Positions 8,295 through 15,926 of a DNA stretch of 64,000 nucleotides are shown piece by piece; position 1 is the stretch's first letter, and each line of letters starts with the position of its first letter. A program made the position numbers and the translations under genes. The notes beneath the pieces are model-generated. The model saw only the letters and a program-made list of their open reading frames with translations, did no database searches and had not been told where the DNA came from. The stretch spans positions 81,474 through 145,473 of the forward strand of contig NZ_DASTAT010000018.1 of NCBI RefSeq assembly GCF_035712445.1. The letters run 5' to 3'. Source of the stretch: Oligoflexus sp. Lineage in GTDB: Bacteria; Bdellovibrionota_B; Oligoflexia; Oligoflexales; Oligoflexaceae.

Positions 8295-8319
8295 TCCTTC
8301 TTTAGGCTCAAAGGAAGAA

Positions 8320-8348
8320 GCGGAATCCCGGTGGGGTTCCGCTTTTTT
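8320..8348 (+). terminator. Intrinsic terminator after the TIGR02147 lipoprotein operon
   Basis: Ten-base-pair stem GCGGAATCCC / GGGGTTCCGC (one G-U pair) with a three-base loop and a run of six T. It closes the 5729-8294 operon and separates it from the convergent paralogue gene. Confidence 0.9.
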
Positions 8349-8374
8349 CATACTGCATCGAGGGACTTCAGAGA

Positions 8375-9298
8375 TCAGGGATTACATTGAAACTGAGGAT
8401 CGTTCCCCTTCAGGTTCGCACCTTGACAGAGTTTGGAATCAAGACCGACCACATTCAGAGCAGCCTGGTTACCTTTGAGTTCGATATGCGAGCGAATAGG
8501 GCTTCCTCCAAGGAATTCGATCGCACCCGAAGACTGGTTACCTGCGGCTATGTAAGCGAGGCCGTTGATCTGCGAACCTGTCGTGAACTTCACTTCAGCT
8601 TTATTACCAGCCACGAAGAAGCAGACACCTGGGACATCGTTACCTGCGGGCAGATAAAGATTCATGCTGGAATAGTTGCCAGTCAGCTTAAAGGCGAGCA
8701 CAGTGCCAGGAGCCACCCGCAAATCGTTTGTAGCCGAGGGGTCGACCACTTTGATCTTCTGGCTCAGACCGCGGAAGTGGGGCAAGCAGGCTTTGGCGAC
8801 GGCTTTGCTGTCAAAGCTGGAATCAGGCGTGCTGCCTGTGCTGCCACCTGTGGAACCCGAGCCTGTTCCTGTGCCCGAGTCAGGTGTGTTGCTGCCGCTA
8901 GCAGAATCAGGCGTGTTGGTCACAGGCATGGCATCGGCTGATGATGCGGAGTCGGAGCTGTCGTTGCTGGCCACGTTGTTGCTGTTTTTGTTTTTGCCAC
9001 GACCGTTCTTGCCTTTGGTGACGTCTTCCGCCGCATCCATGGCTTCCCCGGTTTCCGCCGCATCCATGGCTTCGCCTGTTTCAGAAAAGTCACCTGAGTA
9101 GGCGATGGCGTCGGCGCTTTCAGCGTCTTCACCCATCAATTCATCCATATCGAAGGAATCGTCATCGGTTGCGGATTTATCCAGAGTAAGAGTGATAATG
9201 CCTTCTGGCTTCTCGACGAAGGACGGTGTATCGCTACCACAAGCAGCCAGAACGAAAGGCAAACCAAGGCAGACTAAATGTTGAAATCCAAGTTTCAT
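8375..9298 (-). CDS. Four-cysteine GN-repeat lipoprotein, paralogue B
   Basis: The 307-residue precursor has a signal peptide with lipobox (VLAACGS), then an acidic region with the duplicated unit GEAMDAAE, a Lys/Asn stretch and a Ser/Gly/Thr linker. Its C-terminal domain of about 140 residues is the clear counterpart of paralogue A: GVCFFVAGNKAEV aligns with AICLFLAGNQSHV. GN steps recur (LTGNYS, PAGNDV, VAGNKA, AAGNQS, LKGNQA). The same four Cys appear in order (KACL, GVCF, KLCQ, FQCN), consistent with two disulphides in an exported protein. ATG 9298 has an excellent GGAGGAG site. It is convergent with paralogue A. Function unknown. Confidence 0.78.
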   Translation of the reverse strand: MKLGFQHLVCLGLPFVLAACGSDTPSFVEKPEGIITLTLDKSATDDDSFDMDELMGEDAESADAIAYSGDFSETGEAMDAAETGEAMDAAEDVTKGKNGRGKNKNSNNVASNDSSDSASSADAMPVTNTPDSASGSNTPDSGTGTGSGSTGGSTGSTPDSSFDSKAVAKACLPHFRGLSQKIKVVDPSATNDLRVAPGTVLAFKLTGNYSSMNLYLPAGNDVPGVCFFVAGNKAEVKFTTGSQINGLAYIAAGNQSSGAIEFLGGSPIRSHIELKGNQAALNVVGLDSKLCQGANLKGNDPQFQCNP

Positions 9299-9583
9299 GT
9301 TATCTCCTCCAAGAACTACATCCTACCCTTCGGAGCTGCCCCCCTCATTCCAAGCTACCCTGATTTTCCCCTTGCGATAAAGCCCCTTACCGCAGGCAAT
9401 TACCGGCCGGTAAAAAAGTGATTTCTGCAGATTTTGTGTAGACCCTGATAGCATTGGGGTTTTTCCAATCCTTGGAAATCCTTAAAGGAAAATGAACAAG
9501 GCGCCTGCGGTGTTCAACCGAAGCGCCCTGAAAACTTGTGTAGATTGCGGAGAGTAACGCGTGTCAGAAGTGAAACGTAAGAA
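9299..9583. other. Intergenic regulatory region upstream of paralogue B
   Basis: No gene is seen. The region holds a perfect 14-bp palindrome TTACCGGCCGGTAA (9400-9413) and two TACACAA-type half-sites read on the minus strand (9434-9440 and 9536-9542). The palindrome lies about 100 bp upstream of the paralogue B start codon and is a plausible operator. No sigma-28-like match was found here, so this gene may be regulated differently from its divergent-operon relatives. Confidence 0.5.
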
Positions 9584-10183
9584 TCAGGGCGCAGCGGGAC
9601 AGGGCTGCTGCCGTGTGATCATGAAGTTCTTATCGTTCTGGGCCTGCTTGGAAACAATCGCAACATGCGTATCGCAGGCGGCATTGATCACAAAATTATT
9701 GATGACCTTGGCTTTCACGTTGAAGCAATACCAGCCTTTGGGATTCAGAAAAGCAAGCTGCCCGTTGTTACCAACGGTGATATTGAAATTGACAAGAAAG
9801 AGCGTGGGTTTGGTCGTAATCTTATCGTCGGTATAAATCACGCTATTGTTGTTCACCGTATCCGAGATGTCGACAAGCTTGGGCTGTGCGATTTCCTGCG
9901 GCGTGAAGGGCGAATTGCCCCACTGTTTGATGCATTCGTTCAGCGCTGTCTTATCCTCGGCGTTGACCAAAGGCGTCGCGGGAGGCGCTGCAGGGTCCAT
10001 GGGATCTGAAGGCATCGTGCCAGGGACCTGCTCCGCGGTGGAGTCGATGGTTTCCTGAGTGACGGCTTCCGGCGTTGCAGGGCTTTCTCCAGAAGATGTT
10101 GAGCCGGTTTTGAATTCGCTGCCCGAGCAGGCCGCGAGCATGCCACAGAACGCCAAAACCGAAATTGACGAAAACGTTCTCAC
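9584..10183 (-). CDS. Four-cysteine lipoprotein, paralogue C
   Basis: The 199-residue precursor has a signal peptide and lipobox (LAACSGS, Cys about residue 19), a Pro/Ala/Thr-rich linker to about residue 75, and a beta-rich C-terminal domain of about 120 residues. That domain has four non-lipobox Cys (ECIK, WYCF, AACD, QPCP) in the same order as paralogues A and B, although GN repeats are reduced to one (TVGNNGQ). It is the most divergent and shortest of the three. GTG 10183 is the start, with GGGAGAG five bases upstream. It points the same way as paralogue B but is separated by 285 bp, so it probably has its own promoter. Confidence 0.68.
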   Translation of the reverse strand: MRTFSSISVLAFCGMLAACSGSEFKTGSTSSGESPATPEAVTQETIDSTAEQVPGTMPSDPMDPAAPPATPLVNAEDKTALNECIKQWGNSPFTPQEIAQPKLVDISDTVNNNSVIYTDDKITTKPTLFLVNFNITVGNNGQLAFLNPKGWYCFNVKAKVINNFVINAACDTHVAIVSKQAQNDKNFMITRQQPCPAAP

Positions 10184-10415
10184 GTTGCTCTCCCTTTTTG
10201 CACGATTATTGCTGAGTGTTATGTAACTGTTCGGTCATTGGCGGGCGCGTCTTGATACACAAAAAAAAGGGGGCGATTTCCGCCAGGATCGCGCCGGTTT
10301 ACGGTCACTCTGTGTACGTTCAATTCATCCAGAGACCGGAGATGACTGGAAAATAAAGGTGGGGTAGGGCCGAAAGGCTGAAATTTCTGTGTAAATCACG
10401 AAGGAGGGAGAGTCC
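10184..10415. other. Divergent intergenic region with TACACA elements
   Basis: No coding sequence seen. It holds TTGTGTA-type elements at 10256-10262 (minus orientation), 10311-10317 and 10387-10393, of the same type as those around 5565-5689 and 9434-9542. The minus-strand paralogue C and the plus-strand CBS gene must both be transcribed from here. No convincing -35/-10 pair was identified. Confidence 0.4.
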
Positions 10416-10805
10416 ATGGAAAAAAACCGCGAACCCATCGCAAAATTCATGACCCGCACACCGCATTCCATCGAACCAGGTCAGCCGCTGGAAGAGGCCC
10501 GAAAAATTATGGGCCGGCATGATATTCGTCATCTGCCTGTGCTCTCGGGTGGTCGTATCGTGGGACTGCTCTCGGAACGGGATCTGACTTACATCCGCAC
10601 GCTGCCGGGCGTAGGCCAGGATCTGAAGGTGAAGGATGCGATGGTCTATGATCCCGTCCTGGTGTCCGAATCGGAATCGCTTCGCGATGTGGCTCAAAAG
10701 ATGGCCGCGGCCCATATCGGATCCGTCCTGGTGTGCGACAGTCGCAGCAGGCTCACCGGAATTTTCACCTACACGGATGCTTTGCGTGTGCTGGGGGAAA
10801 GTTGA
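10416..10805 (+). CDS. CBS-domain pair protein
   Basis: This 129-residue protein consists of two tandem CBS domains (about residues 8-65 and 72-128). The characteristic pattern is visible in FMTRTPHSIEPGQPLEEARKIM and HDIRHLPVLSGGRIVGLLSERDL, and again in VKDAMVYDPVLVSESESLRD with GSVLVCDSRSRLTGIFTYTDALR. CBS pairs bind adenine nucleotides or other ligands and act as regulatory modules; a stand-alone pair has no catalytic activity of its own. ATG 10416 follows GAAGGAGGGAG, a very strong ribosome-binding site. It is monocistronic, ending in a hairpin before a convergent gene. The partner protein is unknown. Confidence 0.92.
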   Translation: MEKNREPIAKFMTRTPHSIEPGQPLEEARKIMGRHDIRHLPVLSGGRIVGLLSERDLTYIRTLPGVGQDLKVKDAMVYDPVLVSESESLRDVAQKMAAAHIGSVLVCDSRSRLTGIFTYTDALRVLGES

Positions 10806-10814
10806 GGAGGAGCG

Positions 10815-10849
10815 GGCGGCGAAGGAGTGTTCGCCGCCTGGGGCTTTTT
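10815..10849 (+). terminator. Probable terminator after the CBS gene
   Basis: Nine-base-pair stem GGCGGCGAA / TTCGCCGCC with a six-base loop. A run of five T starts seven bases downstream, overlapping the stop end of the convergent methyltransferase gene. Confidence 0.6.
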
Positions 10850-12041
10850 ATTCTGCGTCCGCGTCCTGCTGGTCCTGATCGCTATATTTCTTGCCGGCAT
10901 AAAGATTGAAAATCAAAAGCCGGCAGGGAATGCCGCCGTTGTCGATCGGAATCTTTCTGCGGGGGCGCAGGCCGATGAACTTATAGGGAGTGTCTTCTCC
11001 GACCAACAGCGCTGCGGTCCAGCCTGCGTATTTTTGCTTTAAGGTGTCACCCACCTTCTTATAAAAATTGATGAGCTCCTCTTCATCCCTCTTGCCGATA
11101 CGCTCGCCATAAGGAAAGTTGCTGATCAAAAGACCGCTTTCAGCGGGTGCTTTCAGATCGAAGAAGGAACCGCTGCGGAACTGAATGTATTTTTCCACGC
11201 GCGCCCTCAGGGCGTTTTCACGCGCGGCGTCTATATAATTGCGGCTGATGTCGCTGGCGAAAAGCCCGGCTTTGGGCTCACTCAGACGCTGCTCACGGCA
11301 AGCGTCCTGAACCTTGCGCCACAGCTGTGCATCAAACTTCGCAAAATTTTCGAAGCCAAACTGGCCTTTTTTCCGGTGGATCAAAGGCGCCTTTTCCAAA
11401 GCCATGAACGCGCCTTCGATCACGATCGTGCCGCTGCCGCACATCGGGTCATAGAGGTTCTGCGAACCATCATAACCGGCGAGGCGCAGGAGTCCGGCGG
11501 CAAGGATTTCCTTGATCGGCGCCGGGTGACCTTCACCGCGATAGCCGCGCTTGTGCATGGATTTCCCCGAGGAATCGACGCTAATGGTTAATTCCCCGCC
11601 GAGCAAAAAGGCGACGACCTTGATTTTGGGATCTTTCAGATCGACCTTGGGCAAAGGCCGCTCCATCTTCTTGAACGCATCTTCGATGCCCAGGCGCACA
11701 GCTTTGCTAATCAGCGTTGCGGTGGGCGCTGTGGGGCCACGATCACCCGCAACCCCTTCAACGAGGTAGGTGCTGTCGGGACGGAAGTACTCTTCCCACT
11801 TGACCTTGCGAGCTTGATTCGTCACAACTGCCAGACTTCCCGCTCCTCCACGGCGCACGACTTCCAGGATGCGACTGGGCGTTTGCAGCATGAGATGCAG
11901 GCGATACGCGAGCTCCTGATCGGCCTCGAAGTAGACGGCTTTATAGCCTTTTTCGACTTTGGTGGCACCATAGCTTTCGAGTTCCTGGACCGTGGCGTCG
12001 ATGATGTCTTGCGAGCAGATTGCGATATAGGAAGCGTTCAA
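10848..12041 (-). CDS. THUMP-domain class I SAM-dependent RNA methyltransferase (RlmL/COG0116-like)
   Basis: The 397-residue protein has an N-terminal ferredoxin-like/THUMP region (from ASYIAICSQDIIDATVQELE) followed by the methyltransferase domain, with motifs YDPMCGSGTIVIEGA (SAM binding) and ISNFPYGERIG. COG0116 enzymes make m2G on 23S rRNA. The catalytic motif is normally NPPYG; here the second residue is Phe (NFPYG). The open frame extends upstream to 12278, but homology starts only after residue 79 of that frame. TTG 12041, preceded by CGGGAG, is therefore the likely start. It is divergent from the cyclophilin gene, with 76 bp between them. Confidence 0.85.
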   Translation of the reverse strand: MNASYIAICSQDIIDATVQELESYGATKVEKGYKAVYFEADQELAYRLHLMLQTPSRILEVVRRGGAGSLAVVTNQARKVKWEEYFRPDSTYLVEGVAGDRGPTAPTATLISKAVRLGIEDAFKKMERPLPKVDLKDPKIKVVAFLLGGELTISVDSSGKSMHKRGYRGEGHPAPIKEILAAGLLRLAGYDGSQNLYDPMCGSGTIVIEGAFMALEKAPLIHRKKGQFGFENFAKFDAQLWRKVQDACREQRLSEPKAGLFASDISRNYIDAARENALRARVEKYIQFRSGSFFDLKAPAESGLLISNFPYGERIGKRDEEELINFYKKVGDTLKQKYAGWTAALLVGEDTPYKFIGLRPRRKIPIDNGGIPCRLLIFNLYAGKKYSDQDQQDADAE

Positions 12042-12117
12042 GTTATTTACTCCCGCCCTGGATTCAGGTATTTCTGAACACCTCTTTGCAGAGGGCACTA
12101 GTATAAAGGAATGGCTT

Positions 12118-12651
12118 ATGACAGATGTGAAGCAGCAAGTCAAAGATATCGAGAAGACGATAGACTTTAACAAGAACCGATACCAAGTCAACCTGACAAC
12201 CAACCATGGTCCCATCCATCTGGAATTCTTTCCTGACGTGGCTCCTGGCCATGTGAAGAATATGATTTCGCTGACCAAAGCCGGTTTTTACAACAACCTG
12301 AGCTTCCACCGGGTCATCAAAGGCTTCATGATTCAGGGCGGCTGTCCCAAGGGTTCCGGCATCGGCGGCCCGGGCTACACCATTCCCGCTGAATTCAATA
12401 ATCGCCCGCATGAGCCAGGCGTTCTTTCCATGGCACGAACCAACGATCCCAATTCTGCTGGTTCACAATTCTTCATCTGTTTGGAGCGCGTGCCCTATCT
12501 GGACGGCCAATACACCGTGTTTGGTCGCACAGCGGACAAAGAAAGTCTCGAAACCGTCAAGAAGATTGGCGAGGTGAAGACGGGTCCTCAGGATCGTCCT
12601 ATCGACTCTGTGACGATCACCAAGGCTGAAGTGGTGGAAACCCCACTGTGA
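12118..12651 (+). CDS. Cyclophilin-type peptidyl-prolyl cis-trans isomerase
   Basis: The 177-residue protein carries the cyclophilin core: FHRVIKGFMIQGG (catalytic Arg and binding-pocket residues), AGSQFFI and VFGRT. It catalyses proline isomerisation during protein folding. There is no signal peptide, so it is cytosolic, like PpiB. The N-terminal extension of about 20 residues (MTDVKQQVKDIEKTIDFNKN) is charged and not part of the fold. It is followed by a strong terminator and is probably monocistronic. Confidence 0.93.
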   Translation: MTDVKQQVKDIEKTIDFNKNRYQVNLTTNHGPIHLEFFPDVAPGHVKNMISLTKAGFYNNLSFHRVIKGFMIQGGCPKGSGIGGPGYTIPAEFNNRPHEPGVLSMARTNDPNSAGSQFFICLERVPYLDGQYTVFGRTADKESLETVKKIGEVKTGPQDRPIDSVTITKAEVVETPL

Positions 12652-12656
12652 TATTG

Positions 12657-12685
12657 AAAGGGCCGTAGACGGCCCTTTTCTTTTT
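12657..12685 (+). terminator. Intrinsic terminator after the cyclophilin gene
   Basis: Nine-base-pair stem AAAGGGCCG / CGGCCCTTT with a four-base loop, followed by TCTTTTT. Confidence 0.88.
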
Positions 12686-12725
12686 CCCGCGGCTCCTTCT
12701 CTTTTTCCGGTGACTCCTTCTCTTT

Positions 12726-13088
12726 TCAGAAGGGTTTCACGCGAGCCAGGTAGGCTGCGACCATGCCCAGCGTAACCGTCAAGACCCACAGCATGCCCGC
12801 CAAGGAACGTTTGCGTGCCGCCAGAGCCCCGATGCCACCCAGGATCACCCAGATCACCAGCTTGGCAATGACCCATCCAGGGAAGCCCACGCCGAGTTTG
12901 GCCGAAAGACCGAAACCAGCCACCAGAACCAGAAGAAGACCGATGCCGTGGAACATTCCCATCCAGCGTCGACCCGGCTGTTGCTTGGGATCACCGCCGT
13001 TGATAGCCTGGACGAACTGCCCGCCGAGCGCGGTGAAGAACATGAAGAGCCCTAGGAAGTGCATGACTTTGTAAAAATCGTAAGACAT
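12726..13088 (-). CDS. Small four-helix membrane protein
   Basis: The 120-residue protein has about four hydrophobic segments, near residues 8-27, 45-62, 70-88 and 97-114, with short polar connections (NGGDPKQQPGRRW). It is an inner-membrane protein of unknown function; the size and layout resemble SirB2/CopD-like small membrane proteins, with a conserved-looking MHFLGLFMFF start. ATG 13088 has an AGGAGA site. It is divergent from msrQ by 87 bp, and both encode membrane proteins with His residues in helices, so a link to haem or redox chemistry is possible but unproven. Confidence 0.65.
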   Translation of the reverse strand: MSYDFYKVMHFLGLFMFFTALGGQFVQAINGGDPKQQPGRRWMGMFHGIGLLLVLVAGFGLSAKLGVGFPGWVIAKLVIWVILGGIGALAARKRSLAGMLWVLTVTLGMVAAYLARVKPF

Positions 13089-13175
13089 ATTTTCTCCTGA
13101 CAGTGCAAGATCGAGGATGGAACTTCGGGAATCTATCAGTCTCAGGGAACCAGGTACAGCGGAAGGAGCGATTGC

Positions 13176-13757
13176 ATGCGATATTTCGGGTGGTCACTGG
13201 GACTCGTGCCTATTCTATGGCTGACTTATGTTTTCACGGTCAAAGGCAGCGGTCCCAATCCCGTGACCGATGTTCTGCATCTGACTGGTCTTTGGGGTAT
13301 GGGCTTTCTGCTGGGCAGTCTGGCTGTTCGTCCGCTTGTGCAGATTGGAAAGTTGCGCGCCTTCCAGCCCTGGAAAAAAATTCTGGGGCTCCTGGGTTTT
13401 TTCTATGGGCTGATTCACTCGCTGATTTACATGGCTTTGGATCAAGGCTGGGACTGGGGCGAGCTGGCCGATGATTTTACCAAGCGTGTGCATATTCGCT
13501 TTGGAATGATAGCGCTGGTGCTTTTGATTCCTTTGGCTCTGACGTCGAGCCTCTGGGCGCAGAAAAAGTTGGGACGTAAATGGAAGACGCTGCATCAGCT
13601 CGTGTTCCCGGCTGTGCTCCTGATTGGTCTTCACTACATGCTGGCGCGGAAGGCGGGATATGGAGAGGCATCGTGGGCCCTGGCGCTTGCTGCGCTCTTC
13701 ATCATACTCCGTTGGAAACCCCTGGCCCAGAAGGCCCAAAAGCTCCTTAAGCGCTGA
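13176..13757 (+). CDS. msrQ: Haem-binding membrane subunit MsrQ (YedZ) of the methionine sulfoxide reductase system
   Basis: The 193-residue membrane protein has about six hydrophobic segments and the ferric-reductase-like pattern of MsrQ: HLTGLWGMGFLLGSLAVRPL, a following LGLLGFFYGLIHSLIY, and KLGRKWKTLHQLVFPAVLLIGLHY with His ligands. MsrQ passes quinone-derived electrons to periplasmic MsrP, which repairs methionine sulfoxide in envelope proteins. ATG 13176 follows AAGGAG. No MsrP (molybdopterin) gene is adjacent, unlike the usual msrPQ arrangement, so the partner must be elsewhere or this copy serves another electron acceptor. Confidence 0.85.
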   Translation: MRYFGWSLGLVPILWLTYVFTVKGSGPNPVTDVLHLTGLWGMGFLLGSLAVRPLVQIGKLRAFQPWKKILGLLGFFYGLIHSLIYMALDQGWDWGELADDFTKRVHIRFGMIALVLLIPLALTSSLWAQKKLGRKWKTLHQLVFPAVLLIGLHYMLARKAGYGEASWALALAALFIILRWKPLAQKAQKLLKR

Positions 13758-13806
13758 ATTGATACGGATCGTAGGCTTCCCTGCGTCCGCGGCATGTTCA
13801 GGTTGC

Positions 13807-14289
13807 CTAGGGTTTTTGAGCTTTCTGCTGCAGCCTTCGCGCCGCAAAAAACGCCGAAAGCTGGGCGCTGCATTCCGGCTGCAAAACCCCGCCGATCGCG
13901 GGGTAACGATGATTCAAACGCTGATCCTCGTTGATCTGATAAAGACTTCCGAGCGCGCCGCCTTTGGGATCGTAGGCCCCAAACACCACCCGCTTCAAAC
14001 GCGACTGATGAATCAAGCCCGCACACATAATGCAGGGCTCCAGGGTCACATAGAGTTCACAGTCGCTGAGGCGCCAGCTGTCCAGAATGCGACTGGCCTG
14101 CTGAATGGCCAGCAGCTCCGCATGAGCCGTCGCCTGCTTTGTGATCTCGCGCAGATTGAAGCCGGTGGCAATAATGCGATCATCCGCAACAATCACCGCT
14201 CCCACCGGCACCTCGCCCAAAGCCCCGGCATGAGCCGCCAGAGACTGCGCAAAGCGCATCCATTTTTCATCACGCTCGATTGGGGTCAT
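13807..14289 (-). CDS. tadA: tRNA-specific adenosine deaminase
   Basis: The 160-residue protein belongs to the cytidine/deoxycytidylate deaminase fold. It shows the zinc and proton-shuttle motif HAE (TAHAELLAI) and the second zinc motif PCIMC (LEPCIMCAGLI), with the SRLKRVVFGA segment typical of TadA. It deaminates A34 to inosine in tRNA-Arg(ACG). The start ATG 14289 overlaps the stop of the upstream recombinase-like gene by four bases (ATGA), showing translational coupling. In-frame codons further upstream lie inside that gene and are not homologous. Confidence 0.92.
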   Translation of the reverse strand: MTPIERDEKWMRFAQSLAAHAGALGEVPVGAVIVADDRIIATGFNLREITKQATAHAELLAIQQASRILDSWRLSDCELYVTLEPCIMCAGLIHQSRLKRVVFGAYDPKGGALGSLYQINEDQRLNHRYPAIGGVLQPECSAQLSAFFAARRLQQKAQKP

Positions 14290-15182
14290 GTGGGATTCCG
14301 GTACTGGGCCAGATGCTTGCCGATATTGCCCAGGCGACGAAGACCGAGATGCTGCATGACATCCTCGGGACCGCGGCCGATCGCGAGCTGATAGCACATC
14401 GCGTGATGGCGGAGGGTTTCGGTGTGAAGATGCTTAAGCCCCAATTTGATTCCCAGTTCATGCAGCATGAATTTAAGGCCGTGCCGGGTCATGCGCGGCA
14501 GGACCAAAGGCAGTTCCTTACCCTTGAACGCCACAAACATCCAGGGATATCGATCGCGAGCCTCGGCGCTTTGATGCCGCAGCCAGGCTTGAAAGGTTTC
14601 CTGATATTCCGTCAGAGCCTGGCTGGTTTCTTCCTGCAGCTGAATCGTCCGACTTTTCAGGCCCGGAACTGAAAGGGTATGAAGGCGTTTGCTCTGAATG
14701 AGATCCCGCCACTGAAGGTCGATAATCTCGCTGGCCTTCAGCCCTTCGTAAGCCAAAAGATACAGGAGCGCCCGGTCACGACGATTTTTAATGCCGGGCT
14801 CCCCGACCAAAGCGAGCAGAGCCTTGAAGCGACTTTCGCTCAAGCCCTCGTCCAGGGAATCATCCCTTTCGGGAATCGGCATCATGTCAAAGGGCGAGGA
14901 AAGAATCTTTCTATCATCAGCCAGAAAACGGAAAAACTGCCGAACGCCAATCACCTTGCGCCGCACGGAATTCTCCCGTTCACCACTGGCATCACGCAGA
15001 TGGTCACGAAACCAAAGCAGGGTTTCCGGTTCGACCTTGTCGATGGTGAGGTGGCTTTTTTCTAAAAACCGCAGAAAATCCTGGGCGTCGCGACAATAGG
15101 ATTCCACTGTCGCTGGCTGCCTGTTTTTGGCCTTCAGAGACGCACTGAACCGCTCGACGAGATCAGGATCATGTGAGGTCAT
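14286..15182 (-). CDS. Tyrosine-recombinase-like protein with degenerate active site
   Basis: The 298-residue protein has the architecture of XerC/XerD: an N-terminal SAM-like core-binding domain (residues 5-85, ATVESYCRDAQDFLRFLE) and a C-terminal catalytic fold. Aligned by eye with XerD, the first catalytic Arg (GLRxSEL) is Lys (EGLKASEI), the His of HxLRH is Glu (TETLRHH), and the LGH His is Leu (QHLGL). The hairpin Lys (GLKSR), the second Arg and a Tyr (HLAQY) remain. Three key positions are therefore lost and strand exchange is doubtful; it may be a DNA-binding derivative. It is translationally coupled to tadA, an odd pairing. Confidence 0.8.
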   Translation of the reverse strand: MTSHDPDLVERFSASLKAKNRQPATVESYCRDAQDFLRFLEKSHLTIDKVEPETLLWFRDHLRDASGERENSVRRKVIGVRQFFRFLADDRKILSSPFDMMPIPERDDSLDEGLSESRFKALLALVGEPGIKNRRDRALLYLLAYEGLKASEIIDLQWRDLIQSKRLHTLSVPGLKSRTIQLQEETSQALTEYQETFQAWLRHQSAEARDRYPWMFVAFKGKELPLVLPRMTRHGLKFMLHELGIKLGLKHLHTETLRHHAMCYQLAIGRGPEDVMQHLGLRRLGNIGKHLAQYRNPT

Positions 15183-15267
15183 GGGGACTTCGTATCCTGG
15201 CTATGTTAATCTACGGGTTAACGTTACGGCATCCTCATTTAAACAGAGCGAGGGATTGTTGACAACC

Positions 15268-15909
15268 ATGAGACTTTGGCATCTTCTGCCCCTTCTGCTG
15301 CTTTCTGTCACCACCGCTCAGGCCGTCGTGACTCCCAAACTGGATCGCGTGAGAGTGCGCATAAACGGCATGGAAAAGGAAGTCAGTCGCAAGGATCGCC
15401 TCGAATTGATTCGCGGTGATGACCTGACCCTTCTCTTTGCAGTGCTGGAAGGTCAGAGCAAAGGCGCGGAGATCATCAACTTCGTCGGTTACCGCGGTGA
15501 AGGCCCCCGGCGCTGGCAGGATGATGATCGCGATATCCTGATTCCGACAAGCGTTTTGAAAAAGGGCTGGTCGCTCGATAAAGACGGCAAAACCTATAAA
15601 ATTGAAACCCGCACGGGCCAAAAGGTCCACGGTGATATCCTGGTCTCGCTCCTGACCCCTGAGCTGGAGATCCTAACGCTCGATATCAAAGGCGTGGAGC
15701 ATCATCTGCGCGATGGGGATGTCGTGGACATGGGCGCCGATGATCCGATGAAAGTGGTCAATGTGAAGACCAATAGCAAGGTCGTGGATCAGAATGTCCG
15801 CGTGGAATTCAAGGAACTGAAAAACGACGCGAACCGCCAGGTGGAATTGCGTCTTCTGTATCGATCCTATGCGTTTGCTTCGGTGTTTTTGCATACGGAT
15901 GCGAAATAG
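15268..15909 (+). CDS. Exported protein of unknown function
   Basis: The 213-residue precursor starts with a clear signal peptide (MRLWHLLPLLLLSVTTAQA, cleavage about residue 20). The mature part is hydrophilic and beta-rich with no recognised domain; it contains RVRINGMEKEVSRKDRLELI and a later run of Val/Lys strands. I do not recognise a family. The open frame extends to 15127, but the signal peptide fixes the start near ATG 15268, 13 bases after a GAGGG. It is 17 bp upstream of the ntrY-like gene in the same direction, so it may supply an extracytoplasmic input or be a cotranscribed target of the kinase. Confidence 0.65.
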   Translation: MRLWHLLPLLLLSVTTAQAVVTPKLDRVRVRINGMEKEVSRKDRLELIRGDDLTLLFAVLEGQSKGAEIINFVGYRGEGPRRWQDDDRDILIPTSVLKKGWSLDKDGKTYKIETRTGQKVHGDILVSLLTPELEILTLDIKGVEHHLRDGDVVDMGADDPMKVVNVKTNSKVVDQNVRVEFKELKNDANRQVELRLLYRSYAFASVFLHTDAK

Positions 15910-15926
15910 GGAAGGGTGAGAAAGGC

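Noticed and set aside
11042-12278. Longer start for the THUMP methyltransferase (reaching 12278)
   Set aside because: The extra 79 residues are antisense to the cyclophilin gene and show no homology; TTG 12041 has a ribosome-binding site.
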